DNA of 12,579 bases from an uncultured Spirochaetaceae bacterium (GTDB lineage: Bacteria > Spirochaetota > Spirochaetia > Treponematales > Treponemataceae): assembly GCA_902772605.1 (NCBI GenBank), contig CACYBG010000095.1, positions 1 through 12,579 of the forward strand, read 5' to 3'. The notes under the pieces were generated by a model. It saw only the letters and a program-made list of their open reading frames with translations, ran no database searches and was not told the origin of the DNA. A program made the translations under genes and the position numbers. This document shows positions 5,714 to 12,494 of the stretch, in pieces; the first letter of the stretch is position 1, and each line of letters starts with the position of its first letter.

Positions 5714-7051
5714 GTGAATATTCTTGTAGCATTTATCACAACAATAGCGGTAATTTCATTGATTGCCAGACTGTATTTTGTGAATGACAAGATGATTCAA
5801 TTCTTTTCAAAGGGTCTGGATTCAGATTTTCGTTTTTCCGAAATCTGTACGCTCTGGTCATTGGCCAAGAAAACCGGACTTGAGGACCCCCTTTCGCTTT
5901 TCGTCTCCATAAAGGTGCTCAACGGGTGCATTGCACAGATCATAACCGATTCAAAGGCCAACGGAACCGAAAACAGCTACAAGGTTCAGCAGTTCCTCAC
6001 CAAGCTCTACAACTACAGGACCAGGATAACGCTTGATTCTGAAGGCAGGCGCGGAATCGAGAACACCATGTCGCTGGACGTCGGGCAGAGGTTCAGGATA
6101 ATACTTTCCGGTAAGGGCGTGTTTGCGGCAAAACTTCTTTCCAACGGAAGCAGTCTGGTCTTATCGCTTCCAAGGCAGGAGGACAAGAAGAACCACAGGT
6201 TCATAGTTCTGGAAAAGGAAATGTGGAAGGACCATATGGTTTCCGTGTACTTCTGGAGGAAGGGGGACGCAGGATATGCATTCGACAGCACGGTGGTCGA
6301 AGTCGGTACATTCCAGGGCCAGGACTGCCTTTTCCTGGAACAGAGCGGAAAACTGGTCAGGACTCAGAAGCGACAGTCGGTCCGCGTACCGTGCAACATC
6401 TATGCGCAGATGTATTTCATAAAGGAAAACACGGTGGATTACAATTCCGTCAACACCGACGAGGGGTTCCGCTGTCTCCTTGAAGACATAAGCGAGGACG
6501 GTGCGCTGATCAGGGTAGGCGGATCGGGAAAGAGCAACATAAGGCTCAAGCTTCAGTTCGAGCTCAACGGTACGTTCGTGATGATGTACGGGGTCGTAAG
6601 GGCCGTGGAATACAACAAGGAGATCGAGCAGTCAAGGCTCCACTTCGAGTGTACTCACATAGATCCGTCGATGAAGAATGCAATCCTGGCTTTCGTCTAC
6701 AACGTGCTTCCTGAAGGCGAAAAGGAGATAAACGAGGCCATAACCGAATCCGAAAACGACGAAAAGGAAGAGGAGATGGAGAACATGGTTTCCGGAAGGT
6801 CCAACCGCTCTGACGAGGTTTCTGCTGTTCCGACGCCTGAAGCTCAGCCTGAAACGTCAGTCCAAAATGCCGTGGGAGCGGAAAATCCGCCTGCATCTTC
6901 CGTCGGATCGACATTCTTCGGGATGGGGGGAGTCGAGTCGTCCGTAAAGCCTGCTGAAAACAGCATGGTCCAGGCGGTTCCTCCTGTAATTGATCCGAAG
7001 CCGGTGGACGTGCTCCCTGAAGATACCTCAGAACAGGCACCTGCAACATGA
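5714..7051 (+). CDS. membrane-anchored PilZ-domain c-di-GMP receptor
   Basis: A 445-residue protein with one N-terminal membrane helix (about 2-22), then a helical linker (about 40-110), a YcgR/PilZN-like beta domain (about 118-210) and a PilZ domain (about 216-332). A long acidic, Pro/Ser/Glu-rich and probably disordered tail follows (about 335-445). Both c-di-GMP-binding motifs are intact: RxxxR as Arg220-QSV-Arg224 and DxSxxG as DISEDG (258-263). It is therefore a likely c-di-GMP sensor at the inner membrane, comparable in logic to YcgR and spirochete PlzA, which act on motility. No catalytic GGDEF or EAL domain is fused to it. The start is GTG 5714, with AGGAG at 5701-5705 eight bases upstream. 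The gene has no co-directional close neighbour and is divergent from the CPBP protease. The output partner cannot be told from the sequence. Confidence 0.9.
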   Translation: MNILVAFITTIAVISLIARLYFVNDKMIQFFSKGLDSDFRFSEICTLWSLAKKTGLEDPLSLFVSIKVLNGCIAQIITDSKANGTENSYKVQQFLTKLYNYRTRITLDSEGRRGIENTMSLDVGQRFRIILSGKGVFAAKLLSNGSSLVLSLPRQEDKKNHRFIVLEKEMWKDHMVSVYFWRKGDAGYAFDSTVVEVGTFQGQDCLFLEQSGKLVRTQKRQSVRVPCNIYAQMYFIKENTVDYNSVNTDEGFRCLLEDISEDGALIRVGGSGKSNIRLKLQFELNGTFVMMYGVVRAVEYNKEIEQSRLHFECTHIDPSMKNAILAFVYNVLPEGEKEINEAITESENDEKEEEMENMVSGRSNRSDEVSAVPTPEAQPETSVQNAVGAENPPASSVGSTFFGMGGVESSVKPAENSMVQAVPPVIDPKPVDVLPEDTSEQAPAT

Positions 7052-7062
7052 GTTAAACAGAA

Positions 7063-7080
7063 ATTTAATCCCGATTAAAT
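7063..7080 (+). other. AT-rich hairpin after the PilZ gene
   Basis: ATTTAAT (7063-7069), the loop CCCG and ATTAAAT (7074-7080) form a 7-bp stem 12 bp past the PilZ stop. A second possible stem, TCCGC/GCGGA, lies around 7098-7123. T-rich stretches (7151-7175) come well after both. Termination in this gap is likely somewhere, but no classic terminator can be pinned down. Confidence 0.35.
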
Positions 7081-7211
7081 GCATTCCGGAAGTGAAATCC
7101 GCTGCAGGTCCATATGGGCGGAATCATATCCATTTTCGGTTAAAATCCCTTCTTTTTTCATCTTTTTTTCATTTTCCGTGCTGATTTTAAAATCCATTGC
7201 ATATTATATCT

Positions 7212-7280
7212 AAGGAAACACTGAATAATCCGATTGCGGATTGCTTTCCTAAATGCTGCCTTTCGGGGGTTCAATTGTTG
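7212..7280 (+). repeat. hairpin-bearing intergenic repeat, copy B
   Basis: CACTGAATAATCCG-ATTG-CGGATT (7219-7242) matches copy A (2593-2616) at 21 of 24 bases and keeps the AATCCG/CGGATT stem. Here an outer stem, AGGAAA (7213-7218) with TTTCCT (7245-7250), encloses the inner one. Downstream, TCGGGGG (7263-7269) and TTGTTG (7275-7280) correspond to TCGGGGG and TGTTG in copy A. In this copy the G-run and TTG codons sit where the ComEC ribosome binding site and start would be. Confidence 0.55.
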
Positions 7281-8543
7281 AATTTGAAGTACTATCTGAA
7301 AAGTCCGTTTCTCATTTCCGCGTTGGCATGCGCCTTTTTTCTGTATGCCTTTACGCTTCCTTCCATGTCCGGGAAACGTCCCGAAATTCCTGCGTCAATG
7401 GACTGCCTGAAGAGCATTTCCGGCTCCGTGTCGCTTAATCCGTCCAAATCGGGGTCGGGAAAGACGTATTCAACCGAAATCGCCCTTTCGTCCGTCGGAA
7501 TGGTCAGTGGCGGTGCGGAGTTCAGATCTGAGGCGTCCGGAAAAATCAAGGTAATGATACCTTCGTCCATAGTCGAGGCTGTCTATCCGGGTAAGCTTCA
7601 TTCCGTTTCATCATCCGCGGTTCTGATAGAAAACGGAGAGAAAATCAGCTGTACCGGAGTCTGGTCCGATTCGATCGGTGCGTTCATGGCGGAGTCCGTT
7701 ACCTACGAAGGATACGACGATTCCTTCTGGGGCGTGATTTCACATTTCAGGGCAGTCTGCCGTCTGATGTTCAAGAGACTCATGTTTTCCTGGGGGCATG
7801 CAGGAGGTCTTCTTCTTTCCCTTCTTTCCGGGGCAAGGGAATACCTTGAGGACGGCCTGGGGGACTCTTTCAGACATGCAGGCCTTTCTCACGTACTTGC
7901 ACTCAGCGGAATGCACCTGTCTTTCTTTTCGTCAATGGCCGGGGGAGTCGGAAAAACGATTTCTAAGCGCATAATGCCGTTTTTTCAGCTTTCGGGCATA
8001 CTTTTCTTCGTCTGGTTTGCAGGCATGTCACCGTCGCTTTTCAGGGCGCTGGTCTGTTCCCTGATTTCCCTTACGGCAAGATGCCTTATGTGCAGGAAGG
8101 TCGATACCCTTGAAGTCCTTGCATGTACCTTTTTGATTCATGCGGCTTTCAAGCCCCAGGACCTTTCTTCCGTTGCGTTCATGCTTTCATATGCGGCTCT
8201 GGCCGGCATCCTGGTGTTTTCCGGTCTGATAAACAGGCTCATGGTTCCGGTTTTTCCTCCGATGCTTTCCGGCTCCCTGTCGGCGTCTTTCGGTGCACAG
8301 CTGGCAACCTGTCCCATATCGCTCGCTTTTTTCGGTTCTTTTGCACCCGTCGGAATAGTCTCCACAGTATTCATTTCCCCGATGATCGGACTTTTCATTT
8401 CGGTTTCGATGATTTTCATGGCCTCAAGTTTTGCATTCCCTTTTCTTTCTGGTGCGTTTGGTAGTATAATGAATCTGTTTTATGACGGCATGGCCTGCAT
8501 CGTTAGGTTTTTTGCAGGTTTTCCGCCAATCCAAATCACTTAG
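7275..8543 (+). CDS. comEC: ComEC/Rec2-type channel protein, competence domain only
   Basis: A 422-residue polytopic membrane protein. It starts with a hydrophobic helix (about 11-31) and a soluble domain (about 35-145) like the N-terminal domain of ComEC. The membrane Competence domain follows, with its hallmark GLSHVLALSGMHLSFF (203-218). ComEC forms the inner-membrane channel for incoming DNA. Full-length members usually carry a C-terminal metallo-beta-lactamase domain; it is absent here, and the stop falls right after the membrane domain. No ATG lies near the start: TTG 7275 or TTG 7278 fits, with GGGGG at 7265-7269 as the likely ribosome binding site. A TTG at 7197 would translate through repeat B and has no ribosome binding site. 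It is first in the dense rightward cluster, seven bases before ksgA. Whether it works in DNA uptake is uncertain. Confidence 0.82.
   Translation: MLNLKYYLKSPFLISALACAFFLYAFTLPSMSGKRPEIPASMDCLKSISGSVSLNPSKSGSGKTYSTEIALSSVGMVSGGAEFRSEASGKIKVMIPSSIVEAVYPGKLHSVSSSAVLIENGEKISCTGVWSDSIGAFMAESVTYEGYDDSFWGVISHFRAVCRLMFKRLMFSWGHAGGLLLSLLSGAREYLEDGLGDSFRHAGLSHVLALSGMHLSFFSSMAGGVGKTISKRIMPFFQLSGILFFVWFAGMSPSLFRALVCSLISLTARCLMCRKVDTLEVLACTFLIHAAFKPQDLSSVAFMLSYAALAGILVFSGLINRLMVPVFPPMLSGSLSASFGAQLATCPISLAFFGSFAPVGIVSTVFISPMIGLFISVSMIFMASSFAFPFLSGAFGSIMNLFYDGMACIVRFFAGFPPIQIT
8441..8470 (+). promoter_or_regulatory. possible internal promoter for ksgA
   Basis: A perfect TATAAT (8465-8470) lies inside the end of the ComEC gene, 80 bp before the ksgA start. 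The -35 is poor: TTTTCT at 8441-8446 with an 18-bp spacer, or TTTCTT with 17. Plausible only because of the -10 and its position. Confidence 0.3.
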
Positions 8544-8550
8544 CAGGTAT

Positions 8551-9432
8551 ATGATGAAGCACCCTGATTACAATTCTCCAACGGAGCTTAAGGAATTCCT
8601 TTCCGCCAACGGAATGGCCATGCAGAAGAAATTCGGGCAGAATTTCATGGTAAACCCGTCTGCCAGAACCCGTATCGTCGACATGCTTGAACTGAATGAA
8701 GGTTCGAAAGTCTGGGAGGTGGGCCCGGGACTTGGATGCATGACCGAAGAGATACTGAATCGTGGAGCCGTCCTGAAGGCATTTGAAATAGACAGGGGGT
8801 TCATTTCCATGCTTCACGCTTTCTTCGAGGAAGAGGAAAAGTCAGGCCGCTTTTCAATAGTCGAGGGGGATGTCCTGAAAAACTGGAGGAGGGAGCTTTC
8901 GGACGGATGTTCGGAACTCAAGCTTTTCGGAAACCTTCCTTACAACATTGCGGCAACTTTCATTGCAGACACCATAGCAAAGGGCTTTGCATTTTCAAGC
9001 TGCGTCTTTACGGTCCAGAAGGAGGTCACCGAGAGGATATGTGCAGGGCCGGGCTCAAAGAACTATTCTGCATTTTCAGTTCTGTGCCAATGGAAGTATG
9101 ACGTAAGTCAGGGACTCGAGCTTTCCGCAGGTAATTTCTGGCCCAGGCCAAACGTTGCATCCCAGGCGGTTCTTATGAAAAGGAAGGAGAATCCCTTGGA
9201 ATGCTCCGAGCCGGACAGGTTCGTTTCGCTGGTACATGCACTTTTTTCAAGCCGCAGGAAAACCGTGATGAACAACATAAAGTCCGTTCTTCCGCAGGGG
9301 CTTTCTGCAGAGGAAGTCCTGAAGGATGCCGGAATCAGTCCAATGGAAAGGGCAGAGAATCTGAGCGTCGGAGATTTCATCTTGTTGTCCCAAACCGTCA
9401 GTTCTGCTATAATGGCCAAGGATGAACGGTGA
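8551..9432 (+). CDS. ksgA: 16S rRNA dimethyladenosine transferase KsgA/RsmA
   Basis: A 293-residue SAM-dependent methyltransferase. Enzymes of this family make N6,N6-dimethyladenosine at A1518 and A1519 near the 3' end of 16S rRNA during small-subunit assembly. Motifs in order: KKFGQNFMVN (26-35), the SAM loop EVGPGLG (56-62), the acidic FEID (78-81), GD (106-107) and the catalytic NLPY (128-131). Next come FWPRPNVASQAVL (196-208) and the C-terminal LFSSRRKTV (231-239), which are typical of KsgA rather than Erm. Length is normal. The start is ATG 8551 or the adjacent ATG 8554; the weak AGG at 8545-8547 is better spaced for 8554. Upstream in-frame starts lie inside the ComEC gene. The ComEC stop is seven bases before, so coupling is likely. 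yggS follows after 30 nt. Confidence 0.97.
   Translation: MMKHPDYNSPTELKEFLSANGMAMQKKFGQNFMVNPSARTRIVDMLELNEGSKVWEVGPGLGCMTEEILNRGAVLKAFEIDRGFISMLHAFFEEEEKSGRFSIVEGDVLKNWRRELSDGCSELKLFGNLPYNIAATFIADTIAKGFAFSSCVFTVQKEVTERICAGPGSKNYSAFSVLCQWKYDVSQGLELSAGNFWPRPNVASQAVLMKRKENPLECSEPDRFVSLVHALFSSRRKTVMNNIKSVLPQGLSAEEVLKDAGISPMERAENLSVGDFILLSQTVSSAIMAKDER
9385..9413 (+). promoter_or_regulatory. internal promoter for yggS within the ksgA 3' end
   Basis: TTGTCC (9385-9390), a 17-bp spacer and an extended -10, TGCTATAAT (hexamer 9408-9413), lie 50 bp before the yggS start. This is close to consensus and would let yggS and the genes after it be expressed apart from comEC and ksgA. The bases are coding in ksgA, so selection on the protein could also have made the match. 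Confidence 0.55.
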
Positions 9433-9462
9433 TGGTGCCGTAGATTTTATAGGGGAATTTTT

Positions 9463-10185
9463 ATGTCTGACCAATCCATTTCTGAAAACCTTGCGTCGGT
9501 TATGGCGCAGATTCATGAAGCTGAAAAAAAATCCGGCCGTGCGGAAAATTCCGTAAGGCTGTGTGCAGTAAGTAAATTTCATCCGCTTGAATCCGTAGTT
9601 CAGGCGGTGAATGCAGGACAGATGCTTTTCGGTGAAAACCGCGTGCAGGAGGCCTGTGAAAAATTTTCCGGCCTTAACGAGATGCTTTCTGCCGAAGGAA
9701 AACGGCTGCCGGAACTTCATATAATCGGTTCTCTCCAGTCCAACAAGGTCAGGAAGGCGCTTGGATATGCATCATGCATTCAGTCAGTCGACAGGGAATC
9801 GCTTCTGGTTGAAATCGAAAGTCAGTGTGCAAAGCTCGGACGTACCGTTCAGGTTTATTTTGAACTGCACACGGGCGAAGAGTCCAAGGCTGGGTATCCA
9901 TGCGTGGATGAAGTTCTGAAATCCGCAGAAAATTTTTCACGGGGAGCCTATCCGCATGTGGTTCCTGCCGGACTTATGACAATGGCTCCATTCGTCGATG
10001 ATGAAAAAACGATACGCAAATCCTTCGAATCCCTACGAATGTGCCGCGAAAGGGTTAACTCCGAATTTCCCGACCTTCCCGTAAAGGAACTCAGCATGGG
10101 AATGAGCGGTGATTTCAGGATGGCCATAGAAGAGGGAAGTACGATGGTCCGTATTTTTACTGTTATTTTTGGACACAGGAGTTAG
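9463..10185 (+). CDS. yggS: YggS/PROSC-family PLP-binding protein
   Basis: A 240-residue single-domain alanine-racemase-fold protein. The family carries and balances pyridoxal phosphate and affects amino-acid pools, with no known catalytic turnover of its own. The PLP lysine is Lys38 in AVSKFHP. FGENRVQE (56-63), HIIGSLQSNK (86-95), GLMTMAP (170-176) and LSMGMSGDFRMAIEEGST (210-227) are the standard signatures. One key position is odd: the phosphate-binding VRIG(T/S) reads VRIFT here, with Phe232 (TTT, 10156-10158) in place of the usual Gly. The start is ATG 9463, with AGGGGA at 9451-9456. It follows ksgA by 30 nt, with a probable promoter inside ksgA. Its last codons contain AGGAG, which may serve the next gene. 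Confidence 0.95.
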   Translation: MSDQSISENLASVMAQIHEAEKKSGRAENSVRLCAVSKFHPLESVVQAVNAGQMLFGENRVQEACEKFSGLNEMLSAEGKRLPELHIIGSLQSNKVRKALGYASCIQSVDRESLLVEIESQCAKLGRTVQVYFELHTGEESKAGYPCVDEVLKSAENFSRGAYPHVVPAGLMTMAPFVDDEKTIRKSFESLRMCRERVNSEFPDLPVKELSMGMSGDFRMAIEEGSTMVRIFTVIFGHRS

Positions 10186-10204
10186 CGGTTTTTCCGCTTT
10201 GTAT
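10177..10204 (+). promoter_or_regulatory. split ribosome binding site with intervening hairpin
   Basis: AGGAG (10177-10181) lies in the last codons of yggS, 23 nt before the ATG at 10205, too far for normal initiation. Between them AGCGG-TTTTT-CCGCT (10184-10198) forms a perfect 5-bp hairpin. If folded it leaves two plus six bases, an effective spacing of eight. No other Shine-Dalgarno is visible for the next gene. Confidence 0.5.
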
Positions 10205-10714
10205 ATGCCGATGAAGAAAAAGAATGTCCTGCTGATTCTGCTTATGACGCTGATTGCTGCATCGCTTTTCTGTCAGGAAAAGACCGAAAGCTCTGAAAAG
10301 AAAACCGTGGAACTTCCTCAATGGGCTCTCTATGCTCGGCGTGCAGAAATAGTTACGTTCGGATCCCTTCCGTTTACAACCATGGGGGTTTCGTTTGCAT
10401 TCAGCGCATACAAGTATTTTTCGGGTGCATCCTCCACGTTTCCGAATCCGTTCGACAAGTCTTCGTCTTCATATTCCGAGGGCGACATACTGAAGATTCT
10501 GGGCATATCCCTTTCCATAAGCGCAGTCATCGGCATAGCCGACCTGATAGTGGGAATAGTCCGTCACAACGGCGAGGCTAAGAGGCTTGAAAGGCTGAAT
10601 GAATCCAACGTCATAACCATAGTGCCTGCAACGGATGAAGAGATTGAGAAATTCAAGCTGATGCAGGGAGCGTCGGATTCTGCACCCCAAGCTTCCGCCG
10701 TTACGGAGGATTGA
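10205..10714 (+). CDS. unknown exported or membrane protein
   Basis: Not recognised as a named family. The product is 169 residues (two fewer if ATG 10211 is used). It opens with a typical signal or anchor: a basic MPMKKK followed by a hydrophobic run (7-22) ending in AASLFC. Cys23 is only a poor lipobox, since Phe occupies the -1 position, so a lipoprotein is possible but not well supported. Two further hydrophobic stretches follow (about 52-68 and 96-118), separated by a Ser/Phe-rich loop. A charged, soluble C-terminus runs from about 121. The protein therefore probably sits in the inner membrane or periplasm. The gene is tightly packed: 19 nt after yggS and 1 nt before the first pseudouridine synthase. 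Codon use resembles its neighbours, so there is no sign of recent transfer. Confidence 0.8.
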   Translation: MPMKKKNVLLILLMTLIAASLFCQEKTESSEKKTVELPQWALYARRAEIVTFGSLPFTTMGVSFAFSAYKYFSGASSTFPNPFDKSSSSYSEGDILKILGISLSISAVIGIADLIVGIVRHNGEAKRLERLNESNVITIVPATDEEIEKFKLMQGASDSAPQASAVTED

Positions 10715-10715
10715 C

Positions 10716-11696
10716 ATGCCTTTTTTCAGTTCAAAAGTTCCTATGGATTTCGACAGGACCATGCGGCTGGATCAATACGTAGCATCTCTTCCGAACGGAA
10801 TGAACCGAAGCAAACTGAAAAGCGGCGTCACTGAAATACTTGTGAATGGCCGCAAGCAGAAGATTTCGTATAAAGTCAGGGCCGGCGATCAGATCGACAT
10901 ACAGTGGGAGGACAACGTTCCGTCTGACATAGAGCCTGAAGACATCCCCCTCGATATCGTATTTGAAAACGATGACGTATGCGTGGTTAACAAGGCTCAG
11001 GGCATGGTAACGCATCCCGCCTGCGGAAATTGGACGGGAACCCTTGTCAACGCACTCCTTTACCATTGGGGACGGGAAAAAATCTTCCAGAATGCAGGTG
11101 GGACCGTAGCGGAACAGCTTGCCCGTCGTCGTCCCGGAATAGTCCACAGGCTGGATAAGGATACGTCCGGGATAATCATAACGGCAAAGAATCGTGATGC
11201 AGAGGAATGGCTTCAGGCACAGTTTCGGAACCATCGCGGCCTTACGAAGGAATACATTGCGATATGTTTCGGTCGGCCACGTCATGCACGGGGGACGATA
11301 AGGACCCAGATAATAAGGGATCCGCGCAACAGGAGACGGTTCAAAGCTTCTGTCGATACTGACGAAGGGAAATTTGCACAGACATCCTACAGATGCATTG
11401 CCTGTTACGGGGAGTATTCGCTGATGAGGATAAGGATTGCCACCGGACGCACCCATCAGATACGCGTACACATGAAGTACATCAACTGTCCGATCCTTGG
11501 AGACGAACTGTATTACAAGGGCGACAGGATGTTCCCGAAAGCGACCCTGATGCTGCATGCAAGGATGCTAAGGATACGTCTTCCCGGAAGTGATGTCCGG
11601 ACAGAATTCAAGTCGGAAACGCCGGAACGCTTCCTCGACATACTCAAGGTGCTCCACAGGACTTACAGGAAAACGATTTTGGATGGAAACAGATGA
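10716..11696 (+). CDS. RluA/RluD-family pseudouridine synthase with S4 domain
   Basis: A 326-residue RNA-modifying enzyme that isomerises uridine to pseudouridine. An N-terminal S4 RNA-binding domain (about 16-62, with RLDQYVASL and ILVNGR) is followed by the catalytic domain. That domain carries the RluA motif HRLDKDTSGIIITAK (144-158), with Asp147 as the catalytic aspartate, and GRTHQIRVHM (244-253). S4 plus this motif resembles RluD, which modifies helix 69 of 23S rRNA, but RluC-like specificity cannot be excluded, so no symbol is given. The start is ATG 10716, with GGAGGA at 10705-10710 five bases upstream. The gene begins one base after the preceding stop and ends in a 4-nt ATGA overlap with a second synthase gene. 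Confidence 0.93.
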   Translation: MPFFSSKVPMDFDRTMRLDQYVASLPNGMNRSKLKSGVTEILVNGRKQKISYKVRAGDQIDIQWEDNVPSDIEPEDIPLDIVFENDDVCVVNKAQGMVTHPACGNWTGTLVNALLYHWGREKIFQNAGGTVAEQLARRRPGIVHRLDKDTSGIIITAKNRDAEEWLQAQFRNHRGLTKEYIAICFGRPRHARGTIRTQIIRDPRNRRRFKASVDTDEGKFAQTSYRCIACYGEYSLMRIRIATGRTHQIRVHMKYINCPILGDELYYKGDRMFPKATLMLHARMLRIRLPGSDVRTEFKSETPERFLDILKVLHRTYRKTILDGNR

Positions 11697-12415
11697 CGGA
11701 ATGCAGGATTACGTTGTTACATGAGCCTACGGATGGCGAGCCGTTTCTGATATTGAACAAGCCGAAAGGACTTCCCAGTGCGCCGCTGCATGAAGGGGAT
11801 GAAAGCGCATACACCCAGGCGGAAATGCTTTTCCCGGAGTTGAAGGGGGTTGAAGGGAAGAAACCAGTAGAGCACGGCCTTATCCATAGGATTGATACTG
11901 AAACCGACGGACTGCTTTTGATTGCGTGTACGCAGGATTTTTACGACCGGATGATGAAAGTGCAGTCTTCGGGTGAATTCATAAAGACATATAAAGCCAT
12001 CTGCCATGCCGATTCAGAACCTAACGGGGAAGGTTTTCCTCCTCCTCCGTTTTGGGGAGTCCCTAAGTTCATGCCGATGAAGATAAGCTCCTTTTTCCGT
12101 TTCTATGGACCAAAAAACTCCATGGTCCGCCCGGTGACCGATGAAAGCGGTCGCGCTGGAAAAAAAGGTTCGACCGGTACGCTTTATGTGACTGCCATTG
12201 ATTCTGTAGACGAGAAGGACGGCTTTTTGGAGGTGAAGTGTTCAATCGAACGCGGATTCAAGCATCAGGTCAGGTGTCATCTTGCCTGGTGCGGATTGAG
12301 CGTATTGGGAGATAAAAAGTATTCATGTACGGAGGATGACTGCGAATTGAAATTTTCCGCAACCGGACTGAAATTTCCCCTTGAAAACGGGGAACTCTTC
12401 GAAATTGAACTTTAG
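11693..12415 (+). CDS. second RluA-family pseudouridine synthase, no S4 domain
   Basis: A 240-residue protein with only the catalytic RluA-type domain. LILNKPKGLPS (19-29) is the first conserved strand. HRIDTETDGLLLIA (65-78) is the catalytic motif, with Asp68 and TDG where TSG is commoner. RGFKHQVRCHLAW (187-199) is the RNA-binding motif. The absence of an S4 domain resembles RluA and TruC. The middle section (about 110-165, FPPPPFWG and FFRFYGPKNSMVRPV) is longer and less familiar. The target, tRNA or rRNA, is unknown. The gene starts at the ATG of an ATGA overlap with the previous synthase, so its translation is probably coupled; no strong Shine-Dalgarno is present. It is last in the rightward cluster; no intrinsic terminator is visible before the tRNA-Leu promoter. 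Confidence 0.88.
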   Translation: MTECRITLLHEPTDGEPFLILNKPKGLPSAPLHEGDESAYTQAEMLFPELKGVEGKKPVEHGLIHRIDTETDGLLLIACTQDFYDRMMKVQSSGEFIKTYKAICHADSEPNGEGFPPPPFWGVPKFMPMKISSFFRFYGPKNSMVRPVTDESGRAGKKGSTGTLYVTAIDSVDEKDGFLEVKCSIERGFKHQVRCHLAWCGLSVLGDKKYSCTEDDCELKFSATGLKFPLENGELFEIEL

Positions 12416-12452
12416 GAATCTGATAAAACCGCTTAAAAAACATGATGGGCAG

Positions 12453-12481
12453 TTGACATGAAATAAAAAATACTGTATCAT
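12453..12481 (+). promoter_or_regulatory. sigma-70-type promoter of the tRNA-Leu gene
   Basis: A perfect TTGACA (12453-12458), a 17-bp spacer and TATCAT (12476-12481) put the start near 12488, about seven bases before the mature tRNA. The spacer is very AT-rich. Confidence 0.82.
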
Positions 12482-12494
12482 ATCATCATTAGTT

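Noticed and set aside
2691..7188. The 9-mer GCTGATTTT occurs in three intergenic gaps (2691, 3218, 7180).
   Set aside because: It is short and AT-rich with no constant position relative to starts or stops, so chance is the simplest reading.
10731..11558. A 275-codon open frame on the minus strand opposite the first pseudouridine synthase.
   Set aside because: There is no recognisable domain and no promoter or ribosome binding site, and the sense strand carries all the RluA motifs.
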